DNA of 64,000 bases, taken from positions 23,991-87,990 of the forward strand of contig NZ_JAIQLH010000023.1 of assembly GCF_020037025.1 (NCBI RefSeq), given 5' to 3'. Every line of letters begins with the position of its first letter. The first letter of the stretch is position 1. This document shows positions 9,578-17,611 of the stretch, piece by piece. Below the pieces are notes generated by a model, which was not told the DNA's origin, did no database searches, and saw only the letters and a list, made by a program, of their open reading frames with translations. The position numbers and the translations under genes are program-made. This DNA is from Streptomyces huiliensis. Lineage in GTDB: Bacteria; Actinomycetota; Actinomycetes; Streptomycetales; Streptomycetaceae.

Positions 9578-9949
9578 CCTCATTCCCCCCTGGCTGCCGT
9601 TGCGGCATGGTCGACATCGAGCCGACAGTTGGCAGATTCTGGTGGGGCCTCCGATGCCTGTCAATGGACTCCCGCATATCCATGACAGTTCCGCGACATA
9701 CTCGGAATCACGGACCGCCCTCTTCCGATTTCCTCCCCCTCTCTTCCCGCCTCACTCCGCGCCGAGGTTGGTGCAGACCGCAGGTCACACCAGTACCAAC
9801 CACGGCGCGAACTGCCAGAACTACCGGCCGGTCGGAAGAATTTACGTCCCCGAATTCCACGACTTCCCGGATGTACGACCGGTCCGATCGGACGGTCTGG
9901 TACGTTCCCAGCGCACGCCTCGCAGGAGGCGGAAAATGGGGGGGAACCC
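9578..9949. promoter_or_regulatory. divergent promoter region of the exopolysaccharide-type locus, with dyad at 9873-9903
   Basis: A 372-bp gap between the two divergent operons, visibly AT-richer than its flanks. It holds a 31-bp interrupted dyad whose core GTCCGATCGGAC (9882-9893) is a perfect 12-bp palindrome, flanked by GACC/GGTC and outer GTAC/GTAC. The dyad ends 46 bp upstream of the plus-strand operon start, the right place for an operator. A strong ribosome site (GGGGGGGAA) precedes the ATG at 9950. Confidence 0.5.
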
Positions 9950-10153
9950 ATGTACGGAAAACCTGCTCTGGGCACCGTCGTGCCCTTGGCCGGGCTGACT
10001 GCGGCGGCGCCGGAAGTGCTGCCGGGCCTGCCCTACGCGAGAGGGCTCCAGGAAGCCGCGGGAGCCGGCTTCCTGCTCTACTGTTCGATAGCCGCCGTCC
10101 TGCTTTCGCTGAAATTCTGGTACCGGATACGGAACTCCGGTGGCCGCTCATGA
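9950..10153 (+). CDS. small single-pass membrane protein of the exopolysaccharide-type operon
   Basis: 67 aa, function not recognised. It has a polar, Pro/Gly-rich N-terminus, one transmembrane segment ('GAGFLLYCSIAAVLLSLKFWY') and a short basic tail (RIRNSGGRS). A strong Shine-Dalgarno precedes it. Its stop overlaps the GT2 synthase start as ATGA, so the two proteins should be made together. Small co-translated membrane subunits accompany several processive polysaccharide synthases, and an accessory role to the GT2 enzyme is inferred from this position. Confidence 0.8.
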   Translation: MYGKPALGTVVPLAGLTAAAPEVLPGLPYARGLQEAAGAGFLLYCSIAAVLLSLKFWYRIRNSGGRS

Positions 10154-11442
10154 CCGACGGCATCCGGATCGGCGACGTCCCGCTCGGTGAACTCCTGCTC
10201 TGGTCGAGCATCGCCATCATCGTGATGGCCGGCTGCTACAACACGTCCCTCTTCCTCGTCTCCCGGCGCCGCTTCCGCCGCTCCCGCGGCCCCCGCGAAC
10301 AGCGCTGCTACGTCTTCCTCCTCGCCTGCCTCAACGAGGAGAAGGTGCTCGCGGAGAGCCTGGCGCGCATCACCGCGCTGCCCGCCCGCAACACCCTGGC
10401 GCTGGTCATCGACGACGCCTCCGACGACCGCACGGCCGACATCGCCCGCGCCGCCTGCGCCGCCCACCCCGGCAAGGTCCACCTCCTCCAGCGGCACCTG
10501 CCGAACGCCCGCAAGGGCAAGGGCGCGGCCCTCAACGCCGGTATCGCGCACCTGCGTTCGTCCGGCCTGCTGGACGGCCGCGATCCCCGCGACGTCATCG
10601 TCTGCGTCGTGGACGCCGACGGGCGGCTCGACCAGCACGTGGTCCAGGCGGTCGACCCGTACTTCGACAACCCGCGCACCGGCGGCACCCAGATCGGCGT
10701 GCGGATGTACAACCGGAACAAGGGCCTGCTCGCCCGGCTCCAGGACATGGAGTTCGTCATCTACGGCGACATCTTCCAGAGCGCCCGCCGCTACATCGGC
10801 AGCGTCGGGATGGGCGGCAACGGGCAGTTCATGCGGCTGGCCGCGCTGGACACCCTGATGGGCCCGGACGGCTCGGGGCCTTGGAGCGACTCCCTCACCG
10901 AGGACCTCGACCTCGGCGTCCGGCTGATCGCCGGCGGCTGGACCAACCAGCACTGCACCTCCGCCGCCGTCTCCCAACAGGCCGTCCTCGACGTCCGGCG
11001 GCTGGTGCGGCAACGGTCGCGCTGGTTCCAGGGCCACCTCCAGTCGGCCGGGCTCGTCCCGCTGATCGTCAAGGAGGTGCCCACCCGGGCCGCCGTGGAC
11101 CTGCTGTACCACCTCTCCAGCCCGGTGCTGATCCTGCTCACCTCGCTGCTGCCGGTGTCCTTCCTGGTCGCCGTCGTCGGCACGGTCATCGGCTCCGTCG
11201 AGGCCGGCCGGCCGCTGATCTCCCCGATGTGGGTGCTCGGCCCGTACGTCCTCTCCTTCACCGCGGCCTACGCCTACGGCTGGGTCTACTCGCGGCGGGA
11301 ACAGGGCCTCGGCCTCGTCCGGGCGGTCCTGCTGTCCCACCTCTTCATCTTCTACGGCTACATCTGGTTCGCCGCCGGGTGGTGGGGCCTGTGGCGGATG
11401 CTCACGGGCAAGCGCACCTGGCTGAAGACGGCGCGCACCTGA
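10150..11442 (+). CDS. processive family 2 glycosyltransferase (membrane polysaccharide synthase)
   Basis: Inner-membrane synthase, 430 aa, of the hyaluronan/cellulose/poly-GlcNAc synthase type. One N-terminal TM helix (about 14-36) precedes the catalytic domain. All processive GT2 motifs are present: 'LVIDDASDD' (Asp88-89), 'VVDADG' (Asp155, Asp157), 'SLTEDLDLG' (catalytic TED at 250-252) and 'QRSRWFQGH' (QxxRW at 288-292). The C-terminal part has about four TM segments. It should polymerise a nucleotide sugar on the inner face and push the chain out. The UDP-GlcNAc 2-epimerase encoded next suggests UDP-ManNAc, or a GlcNAc/ManNAc mix, as donor. The start overlaps the small membrane gene. Confidence 0.93.
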   Translation: MTDGIRIGDVPLGELLLWSSIAIIVMAGCYNTSLFLVSRRRFRRSRGPREQRCYVFLLACLNEEKVLAESLARITALPARNTLALVIDDASDDRTADIARAACAAHPGKVHLLQRHLPNARKGKGAALNAGIAHLRSSGLLDGRDPRDVIVCVVDADGRLDQHVVQAVDPYFDNPRTGGTQIGVRMYNRNKGLLARLQDMEFVIYGDIFQSARRYIGSVGMGGNGQFMRLAALDTLMGPDGSGPWSDSLTEDLDLGVRLIAGGWTNQHCTSAAVSQQAVLDVRRLVRQRSRWFQGHLQSAGLVPLIVKEVPTRAAVDLLYHLSSPVLILLTSLLPVSFLVAVVGTVIGSVEAGRPLISPMWVLGPYVLSFTAAYAYGWVYSRREQGLGLVRAVLLSHLFIFYGYIWFAAGWWGLWRMLTGKRTWLKTART

Positions 11443-11581
11443 CGGCGCCGGGGGCGCACCCGCCCCCGCGGTGCTCCGCGTCCGAACCGCTTCACGCGAC
11501 CGGCGGACGGCACCGGGCAGCACCTCTCCTCTCCGCTGAAACTCCACTCCGCCCATCGCCACACACCGCTCAGGGAGACCC

Positions 11582-12796
11582 ATGTCCCCGAACATGATCA
11601 ATGCGCCGGTGCGTGCCATGCTCGTCCTCGGCACCCGCCCCGAAGCCATCAAGCTCGCCCCCGTGGCCCGCGCCATGGCGGCCTCCCCGCTGTTCGAACC
11701 GCTCGTGGTGACCACCGGGCAGCACCGCGAGATGCTCCACCAGATGCTGGACCTCCTCCAGGTCCCCGACCGCACCGAACTCGACGTGATGCGCGACCGG
11801 CAGGAGCTGTCCACCCTCACCGCCCGCCTCGTGGACGGCCTCGGCGAGGTGGTCCGCGACCTGCGGCCGGACGTCGTCCTCGTCCAGGGCGACACCACCA
11901 CCGCCCTCACCGGCGCCCTCGCCGCCTTCTACGAGCACGTCCCCGTCGCCCACGTCGAGGCGGGCCTGCGCACCGGCGTCCTCGACAACCCGTTCCCCGA
12001 GGAGCTCAACCGGCGGCTCATCGGCCGCGTGGCCCGCTGGCACTTCGCCCCGACGCCGCGCGCCGCCCAGCACCTCGCCGCCGAGGGGGTGCCCGCGTCG
12101 GAGGTGCTCACCACCGGCAACACGGTCATCGACAACCTCCTCTGGGTCCTCGAACACGGCACAGGGCAGGACCAGTTCACCACCACCGGCCTGCGCCGCA
12201 TCCTCCTCACCCTCCACCGCCGCGAGAACCAGGGCGACACCATGCGCGGCATGGGCCGCGCGATACGCCGCCTCGCCGACCGCGGGGACGTCGAGATCCT
12301 GCTCCCGCTGCACAAGAGCCCGGCCGTGCGGGACGCGCTGCTGCCCGAGCTGACCGGCCACCCGCGCGTCCGCGTCGTCGAGCCGCTCGGCTACCTCGAC
12401 TTCTCCGCCACCCTGGCTGCCTGCGACCTCGTCCTCACCGACTCCGGCGGCGTCCAGGAGGAGGCGCCGACCCTCGGCAAGCCGGCCCTCGTCCTGCGCA
12501 CCACCACCGAACGCCCGGAGGCCGTCGACGCGGGCGCGGCCCGGCTCGTCGGCACCGTGCCCGACGCGATCCTGGCGGCGACCGAACGGCTGCTGGACGA
12601 CCCCGCCGAGTACGCCCGGATGGCGGAGGCCGGAAATCCGTTCGGCGACGGGCACGCGACCGAACGCATCATCGCCCAGCTCGCGGAGGACTTCGGCGCG
12701 GACGCGGACGTTCCGTCCACCGAAGCGGCCGTCCCGTCCACCGATCAGGTGATCGCCCGCCTTCCCGAGGGCCCGGGGTCATACTCGACGGCATGA
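11582..12796 (+). CDS. wecB: UDP-N-acetylglucosamine 2-epimerase (non-hydrolysing)
   Basis: Cytosolic enzyme, 404 aa, interconverting UDP-GlcNAc and UDP-ManNAc. The family motifs are complete: 'LVLGTRPEAIKLAPV' at the N-terminus, 'VQGDTTTAL', 'VEAGLRTG', 'NPFPEELNRRL', 'LLTLHRREN' and the UDP-binding 'DSGGVQEEAPTLGKP'. The C-terminus carries about 30 extra Pro/Ser/Glu-rich residues. AGGGAGA lies just upstream of the ATG. A 139-bp gap follows the GT2 gene, and the stop overlaps the next gene as ATGA. It is the only nucleotide-sugar enzyme in the locus and so points to ManNAc as a building block. Confidence 0.95.
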   Translation: MSPNMINAPVRAMLVLGTRPEAIKLAPVARAMAASPLFEPLVVTTGQHREMLHQMLDLLQVPDRTELDVMRDRQELSTLTARLVDGLGEVVRDLRPDVVLVQGDTTTALTGALAAFYEHVPVAHVEAGLRTGVLDNPFPEELNRRLIGRVARWHFAPTPRAAQHLAAEGVPASEVLTTGNTVIDNLLWVLEHGTGQDQFTTTGLRRILLTLHRRENQGDTMRGMGRAIRRLADRGDVEILLPLHKSPAVRDALLPELTGHPRVRVVEPLGYLDFSATLAACDLVLTDSGGVQEEAPTLGKPALVLRTTTERPEAVDAGAARLVGTVPDAILAATERLLDDPAEYARMAEAGNPFGDGHATERIIAQLAEDFGADADVPSTEAAVPSTDQVIARLPEGPGSYSTA

Positions 12797-13461
12797 GCAG
12801 AGTTCACCGGCAGCTCGCCCTCGCCGCCCTCGCCGTCGCCGTGCTCGTCGGCCTCGGTTTCGCGGCGGACGCCCTGTGGGGCGGCGGGGGCGCGCCGGAA
12901 CGGCCGTGGGCCGAGGGCTCGGTCCACGGCCCGTGGCGGTCGGTCTTCGACGGCCACGGCACCAACGTCGGCCGCCACGACGGTCTGGCCCTCTCCCCCA
13001 AGCCGGCCCGGCAGGCCGACGAGACCCACGCCGGCCTCGTCGTCTCCACGGCGACGTACGAGAACGTGGACTACGAGGCCCGCATGCGCACCGTCGCCCA
13101 GCTGCGCACCCCCAAGCCGAACCCGTGGGAGGTGCCCTGGCTGGTCTGGGCCTACACCGACCCCGAGCACTTCTACTACGTCACCCTCAAGCCCAACGGC
13201 TGGGAGCTGGGCAAACGCGACCCCGCCTACCCCGGCGGCCAGCGCTTCCTGGCCACCGGCGGCGACTCCTTCCCCGTCGGCCGCACCTCCGACGTCCGCG
13301 TCGCCCAGCGCGGCGCCCGCATGGAGATCAGCGTCAACGGCCGGGGCCTCGTCGCGTACGAGGACCACGAACGCCCTTATCTGAAGGGCAGCGTGGGGGT
13401 GTACACGGAGGACGCGCGGGTGGTGTTCAGCGAGGTGGTGGCACGGTCGGCGGGGACGTGA
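12793..13461 (+). CDS. membrane-anchored jelly-roll protein (DUF1080/LamG-like fold)
   Basis: 222 aa, exported or N-terminally anchored (hydrophobic segment at about 7-28). The rest is beta-rich and resembles the concanavalin-like sandwich of DUF1080/3-keto-disaccharide hydrolase proteins: 'GPWRSVFDGHGTNVG', 'LVWAYTDPEHFYYVTLKPNG' and a final 'GSVGVYTEDARVVFSEV'. Such domains bind or act on glycans. It overlaps wecB by ATGA and is the last gene of the operon. Polymer binding at the cell surface is inferred. No catalytic residues can be assigned. Confidence 0.7.
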   Translation: MSRVHRQLALAALAVAVLVGLGFAADALWGGGGAPERPWAEGSVHGPWRSVFDGHGTNVGRHDGLALSPKPARQADETHAGLVVSTATYENVDYEARMRTVAQLRTPKPNPWEVPWLVWAYTDPEHFYYVTLKPNGWELGKRDPAYPGGQRFLATGGDSFPVGRTSDVRVAQRGARMEISVNGRGLVAYEDHERPYLKGSVGVYTEDARVVFSEVVARSAGT

Positions 13462-13708
13462 GGCCGTAGCCGCCGGGGAGGCGGCTCACTCCGCGTCTCA
13501 CACCGCGGCCCCGGACGACCTCCGCCACCGCCGCCCGCACCTCGGGCGGTTTACGCACCCGAAGCGGCGCCGGCCGTCCGACCGCCTCCGCCATCCACCG
13601 CGGGTCACCAAGCCGCCGGGCCGGACCCGCCTCGAAGGCCGGCGAGACGAGGAACCGCGCGAGGACGAGTTCACTGGTGCCGACCGCGCCCGCCTGGCGC
13701 CCGCGATG
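13427..13708 (-). pseudogene. possible remnant of a minus-strand gene
   Basis: The gap after the jelly-roll gene holds a minus-strand frame with Streptomyces-like third-position GC but no start codon at its 5' end. It reads from the stop at 13709-13711 through 'GTSELVLARFLVSPAFEAG', 'RLGDPRWMAEAVGRPAP' and 'KPPEVRAAVAEVVRGRG' to a stop at 13427-13429. It looks like the C-terminal piece of a lost gene. I cannot name the family. Chance openness in GC-rich DNA is the alternative. Confidence 0.3.
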
Positions 13709-13735
13709 TCAGTGGCGGGTGACAGGATGACGACC

Positions 13736-14392
13736 ATGAGCCGGATCATCTCGTACAGCACCGCGGACCAAGCACACGTCGTGGCTTTCCTCGGCGCCGG
13801 GGACAGCCTCTCCGCCGACCAGCGCGACCGCCTCGCCGCCATGCGCGAATGCGCGAAGGCCGACCAACTCCGGCTCGAACGCCAGGACATCGACTGGGGC
13901 CTGACCATTCCCGAGGCCCTCGACCACCTCATAGCCGGTCACGCCGACTCGACGGCCGAGTACGCGGCCAACGCCTACTACAGCGCGCTCCAGCACATCA
14001 TCGACGCCAACGCCTCCGATCCCACCGACCTGGGCTCGTACTCCAAGCCCGCCACCTTCTTCGGCCGGTTGGACGACGAGCTCCGCCACCTGGGGGTGGA
14101 CGCCGACCTGTTGCCCTACGGGTACATCTTCGCCGGACCGCCCGACGGAATCCCCTTCCCCCTCCCCTTCCCCATGGACGGATCCCCGGACTTCGGCCGG
14201 CTCCCGCTGGCCAAGGCCAAGCCCGCCGCCGACGCCTACCGCCGGGTCCTGGACCGGATCGACCCCGGTCTCACCCATGACGTCCAGGTTCTGATCGGCA
14301 TGCTGGACGACGAACACGACAACTGGACATGGGCCCGCGAGCGGCTCGACTGGTACACGCAGGACACTCTTTTCTTCTCCATCAGGGGCTGA
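13736..14392 (+). CDS. conserved hypothetical cytosolic protein
   Basis: 218 aa, not recognised with certainty; it looks like a family found in Streptomyces and known only as a DUF. It starts MSRIISYSTADQAHVVAFLG and has an acidic helical middle ('LTIPEALDHLIAGHADSTAE'). A Pro-rich loop ('DGIPFPLPFPMDGSPDFG') and an acidic-aromatic C-terminus ('LDDEHDNWTWARERLDWY') follow. No signal peptide, membrane segment or enzyme motif is visible. ATG 13736 is taken as start; ATG 13727 and 13706 are in frame and possible, and AGG at 13724-13726 is the only nearby ribosome site. The last codons overlap a short tandem repeat. Confidence 0.7.
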   Translation: MSRIISYSTADQAHVVAFLGAGDSLSADQRDRLAAMRECAKADQLRLERQDIDWGLTIPEALDHLIAGHADSTAEYAANAYYSALQHIIDANASDPTDLGSYSKPATFFGRLDDELRHLGVDADLLPYGYIFAGPPDGIPFPLPFPMDGSPDFGRLPLAKAKPAADAYRRVLDRIDPGLTHDVQVLIGMLDDEHDNWTWARERLDWYTQDTLFFSIRG

Positions 14393-14435
14393 TCCATCCA
14401 GGGGCTATTCCATCCAAGGGCTGATCCATCAGGAG
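14379..14435. repeat. 15-16-bp tandem repeat across a stop codon
   Basis: Three near-identical units of the form TCCATCAGGGGCTGA and a shorter fourth run from the last codons of the preceding gene into the spacer. They duplicate the stop region and are followed by a small hairpin at 14440-14458. Confidence 0.7.
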
Positions 14436-14439
14436 GTGA

Positions 14440-14458
14440 GGAGCGGGCACGCCGCTCC
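14440..14458. terminator. small hairpin between convergent genes
   Basis: GGAGCGG and CCGCTCC form a 7-bp stem around a 5-nt loop between the convergent genes ending at 14392 and 14476. It could terminate either transcript. There is no U-tract, as is usual in Streptomyces. Confidence 0.4.
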
Positions 14459-14475
14459 CCGGCCGGCCCCGGCGC

Positions 14476-15351
14476 TCAGCCCTCCAGGACGTACCACTGC
14501 CGCACGGACTTCCCGCGCACGTAGAGCCGCCGCCCGCGTCCGACGACATCGGTGTAGCGGGTGAGGGGGGTGCCGTCGGGGAGGGTGAGCCGGGTTTCTT
14601 GGAACGGGTCGAGGGTGCCGGCGGAGGCCCGGCAGCGGTGCAGCACGTCGTCGGCGAGGAGGGTGACCTCCGTGCCGTGGGCCGCGATGCCCCGGGGGTG
14701 GCCGGCCGGTGTCGTCCAGGAGGTGATTCGGCCGTCGGTCCCGACGTGGACGAGGCGGGGCGACGGGTGGTAGGCGAACCATGCGGCTCCGTCGTCGACG
14801 TTGAGGGCGTACGCGTCGACCGGGTACGGGAGGCCGTCCGGGGGCGTGAGAGACCACTGCCGATTGCCGTGACCGTCCCAGCGGACGAGGCCGGCGGCGG
14901 CGAGTGCGTCGCTGTGAATCCCCTCGTCGGAGTAGGCGCTCCACAGGGCGCCCCGGCGGTCGGACCGTACGAAACGGGCCCCGCGGCCCATGGAGAAGCG
15001 GCGCGGAGACCGGCCGTCGCGTCCGAAGAGCCAGGCGTTCGGCTCACCGACGCCGCCCCCGACCAGCAGGACCCGGCCGTCGGGCAGGACATCCAGAGCG
15101 GACGGCCGCACGCGCACCCCGGTCAGGGTGCGTTCGACCGGGGGCCTGCCGTCGCTGCTGACGAGCAGGGCGTCGTAGGGGTACCGGCGGGGCTTCGGGT
15201 ACGACGGCCCGTACGGGTTCCGCACGGTTTCCACGTCCGGGCAGAGCAGCCACACGGCGTTGCCCCGGGCGTCGACGGTGGTCGCCAGGACGGTCCCGGC
15301 GTCGTACGGGCCGGGCAGCGTCGCGTGCGGACGGAGGGCGGTGCTCCTCAA
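14476..15351 (-). CDS. beta-propeller-like protein encoded downstream of the L-amino-acid oxidase
   Basis: 291 aa, function not recognised. Repeating segments of about 45 residues end in patterns such as 'LDVLPDGRVLLVGGG', 'LVRWDGHGNRQWSLTPP', 'RLVHVGTDGRITSWTTPAG' and 'LLADDVLHRCRAS', which suggests a WD40/NHL-like propeller. No signal peptide is seen from the chosen start. That start is TTG 15351, because GAGGTGA lies 5 nt upstream and no ATG or GTG is suitably placed after the oxidase stop. It follows the oxidase gene by 61 bp on the same strand, so the two are probably co-transcribed. The functional link is unknown. Confidence 0.7.
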   Translation of the reverse strand: MRSTALRPHATLPGPYDAGTVLATTVDARGNAVWLLCPDVETVRNPYGPSYPKPRRYPYDALLVSSDGRPPVERTLTGVRVRPSALDVLPDGRVLLVGGGVGEPNAWLFGRDGRSPRRFSMGRGARFVRSDRRGALWSAYSDEGIHSDALAAAGLVRWDGHGNRQWSLTPPDGLPYPVDAYALNVDDGAAWFAYHPSPRLVHVGTDGRITSWTTPAGHPRGIAAHGTEVTLLADDVLHRCRASAGTLDPFQETRLTLPDGTPLTRYTDVVGRGRRLYVRGKSVRQWYVLEG

Positions 15352-15412
15352 GAACTCACCTCGGGGGGCAGGCGGCAAGGGCTGCCATGATCCCAGCCGC
15401 CCGCGCCCCCCT

Positions 15413-17404
15413 TCAGGCGAGGTGCGCCTCCAGCGCCGCCCGCACACCGGATTCGAGCGCCCCCTCGATCCAGGACGGCTTGACGGACGTGTGGTCGCCC
15501 GCGAAGTGCAGCGGGCCCTCGGGTTCGCGGATGGCGCCGAGGAGTTCGGTGTGCTGGCCGGGCAGCAGGACGGACGCCTCGCCGTACGCGTAGGGGTCGC
15601 GCAACCAGCTCTGGGTCCGGCCGGCGCCGGTGTAGAAGACCTCGACGCGCTGCCCGTACACCTGCTGGAGGCCGCAGAGGGCGTGCGGGTAGCGGGCCTC
15701 GTCGTCGAGGGAGTCCCAGCGCGAGGCGTCGTCGGCCCAGCAGTAGACGGCGAGGACGACGCCGCCCTCGCTGCCGGGTACGGGGTGGGAGGGGTTGAAC
15801 ATGAAACGGTTGGGGTTGTCGGACAGCGAGCCGCCGCCGACGATGTGCGCCGCCTCGGGCTGGTCGCGTCCGGCCCAGTAGTTGGCGGCGTAGTGGGCGC
15901 GCTGCGCCTGGGTGATGTGCCCGTGCGGGACGGAGGGGTGAACGCCGAGCAGGCTGCCGTCGGCGGGCGCCTTCCCGTCCCGGTACTTGGCGTACAGCCC
16001 GGGCCGGACGGCCTCCAGCTCCCGCTTCCAGTCGTCCTCGGTGAACTCCCACCACCGGCGGCTGAATTCGAGCAGCACCTTGGTGGCACTGTCGTAGTGC
16101 AGTTCCGTCACCGCGCGCCGCTTGCCGTACGACATCAGCGGGCTGACCTGCACGTGCCGCAGCCCGGTGAACGGCACGGTGACGATCGCGAGGTCGCCGG
16201 TGAACTGCTCGCGGACGACCTTGCCGTCCCGCCCCTCGGACACGGTGTCGATCCACACGCGCGGCCCGTCCTTCCGGACGTGGGTCGCCCGGTCGGCTCC
16301 CGCCCGGTCCGGCGACCAGTACTCGATCCGCGTCGCCCGCCGGTCGAACCGCAGCACGTCGTCGACCTTCTTGAGCAGCGCGTCGGGCAGCGCCGCGGTC
16401 CCGCCGACCAGCTCCCAGAACTCGGTGTCCGGGCTGATCAGCGACTGGCTGATGAAACTGTGCACGAACGACAGCGGCAGCCGGGAGGTCAGGTTCTCCA
16501 GCGTCCCGACGAGATCGATCGTGCGCTCGTCGAAACCGGCCTCCTCCGTGAGGAACCGGTACATCGACCAGTCGCCGTACTTCTGGATGACCCGGGCCCA
16601 CCCCTTCACCCGCTCGGGCATCGGCTTGTCGACCCGCTTGCCGTCCGCACCGGCGGTGCTGAACTCGTCACGGACGGGATCGAGCACGCGCCGCAGGATG
16701 GTGGACGACGGCGTGTCCCACAGTTCGCGCGGCACCCCGAACGACCGATTGATCTTCCGAGGATCCTTGGCGTAGTCGGCACGCCGCATCCGCACCCCGT
16801 TGACGTGCAACCAGGCGTGATTGACAGGCTTCCCCTCCCCATCCACATCGACGAGGTAAAAACGCCGACGCTTCACCCCAAGCCCGTCGATGAGACTCAT
16901 CACCAGCGGATGACTGCCGGGAATGCGCATGGCTCCGGCCTCCGCGTACTGCCGGGGGTCGGCGAACGGCTGCGCGGCGTGCTCGTGCCCGCCCTTGCGG
17001 AACGTCTTGATCCGACCGCCGACCCGGTTGCCGTTGGCCTCCAGCAGCGTCACGTGGTGCCCGGCCCGCTTCAGCAACCAGGCCGCCACAAGCCCGGCCG
17101 GCCCGGCCCCCACCACGAGCACCTTCCTGGCCGCTTTCTTCCCGGTCCGCGGCAGCCCGTCATCAAGAATCTTCTTGTACTCGGGCACCAGCGGCCGGTC
17201 GTGATCGTCGACGACCAGCAGGGCCCTGGCCACCTCCATGCAGGTGTCCCAGTCGGCGGTGGGCTTGGGGGCAGGTGCCGCTTCCGCCGGAGTGACGGCG
17301 GGCGCCCCGACCGCAGCGACGGCGGCGGTGACCGCACCGGCGGCGACGGCGAACTGACGACGGGAAACGGCTGATCCGCCTTCGGGGGCGGGGAGTTCAT
17401 CCAT
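15413..17404 (-). CDS. Tat-exported FAD L-amino-acid oxidase (L-glutamate oxidase-like)
   Basis: Flavoprotein of 663 aa that would oxidatively deaminate an L-amino acid to the 2-oxo acid, ammonia and hydrogen peroxide. A twin-arginine signal (SRRQF, residues 14-18, then an Ala/Val core) sends it out folded with FAD. The Rossmann FAD motif '[16 protein letters not shown]' lies at about 95-110, followed by '[15 protein letters not shown]' and '[15 protein letters not shown]'. The match to Streptomyces L-glutamate oxidase is strong throughout, including '[16 protein letters not shown]', '[15 protein letters not shown]', '[19 protein letters not shown]' and the C-terminal FAD contact '[18 protein letters not shown]'. 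Substrate preference cannot be settled by eye. AGGA lies 5 nt before the ATG. Confidence 0.93.
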   Translation of the reverse strand: MDELPAPEGGSAVSRRQFAVAAGAVTAAVAAVGAPAVTPAEAAPAPKPTADWDTCMEVARALLVVDDHDRPLVPEYKKILDDGLPRTGKKAARKVLVVGAGPAGLVAAWLLKRAGHHVTLLEANGNRVGGRIKTFRKGGHEHAAQPFADPRQYAEAGAMRIPGSHPLVMSLIDGLGVKRRRFYLVDVDGEGKPVNHAWLHVNGVRMRRADYAKDPRKINRSFGVPRELWDTPSSTILRRVLDPVRDEFSTAGADGKRVDKPMPERVKGWARVIQKYGDWSMYRFLTEEAGFDERTIDLVGTLENLTSRLPLSFVHSFISQSLISPDTEFWELVGGTAALPDALLKKVDDVLRFDRRATRIEYWSPDRAGADRATHVRKDGPRVWIDTVSEGRDGKVVREQFTGDLAIVTVPFTGLRHVQVSPLMSYGKRRAVTELHYDSATKVLLEFSRRWWEFTEDDWKRELEAVRPGLYAKYRDGKAPADGSLLGVHPSVPHGHITQAQRAHYAANYWAGRDQPEAAHIVGGGSLSDNPNRFMFNPSHPVPGSEGGVVLAVYCWADDASRWDSLDDEARYPHALCGLQQVYGQRVEVFYTGAGRTQSWLRDPYAYGEASVLLPGQHTELLGAIREPEGPLHFAGDHTSVKPSWIEGALESGVRAALEAHLA

Positions 17405-17611
17405 GCGTCCTGAATAGGCCGCGATGCAAGGGATATGACCGTCTGATCAACGACGCTCACCCGAACGTGCGAGCGCACGGGCGCTCGGCGCCCTTCCACA
17501 CGCCCACCGAATACAACTGGCCTTTCGAGTACGAGGGTTTACCCGCCGCGTTCGTGTCCTTGTACGGCAAACGGCGGGCCCTACGCTGGCGTTGGGAAGG
17601 ATGGTGACCCC

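Noticed and set aside
6558..9683. A single 1041-codon minus-strand frame spanning the GH113-like gene and beyond
   Set aside because: Only its C-terminal third (from GTG 7649) has coding sense. The rest is out of frame with the DUF2334 gene that occupies the same DNA.
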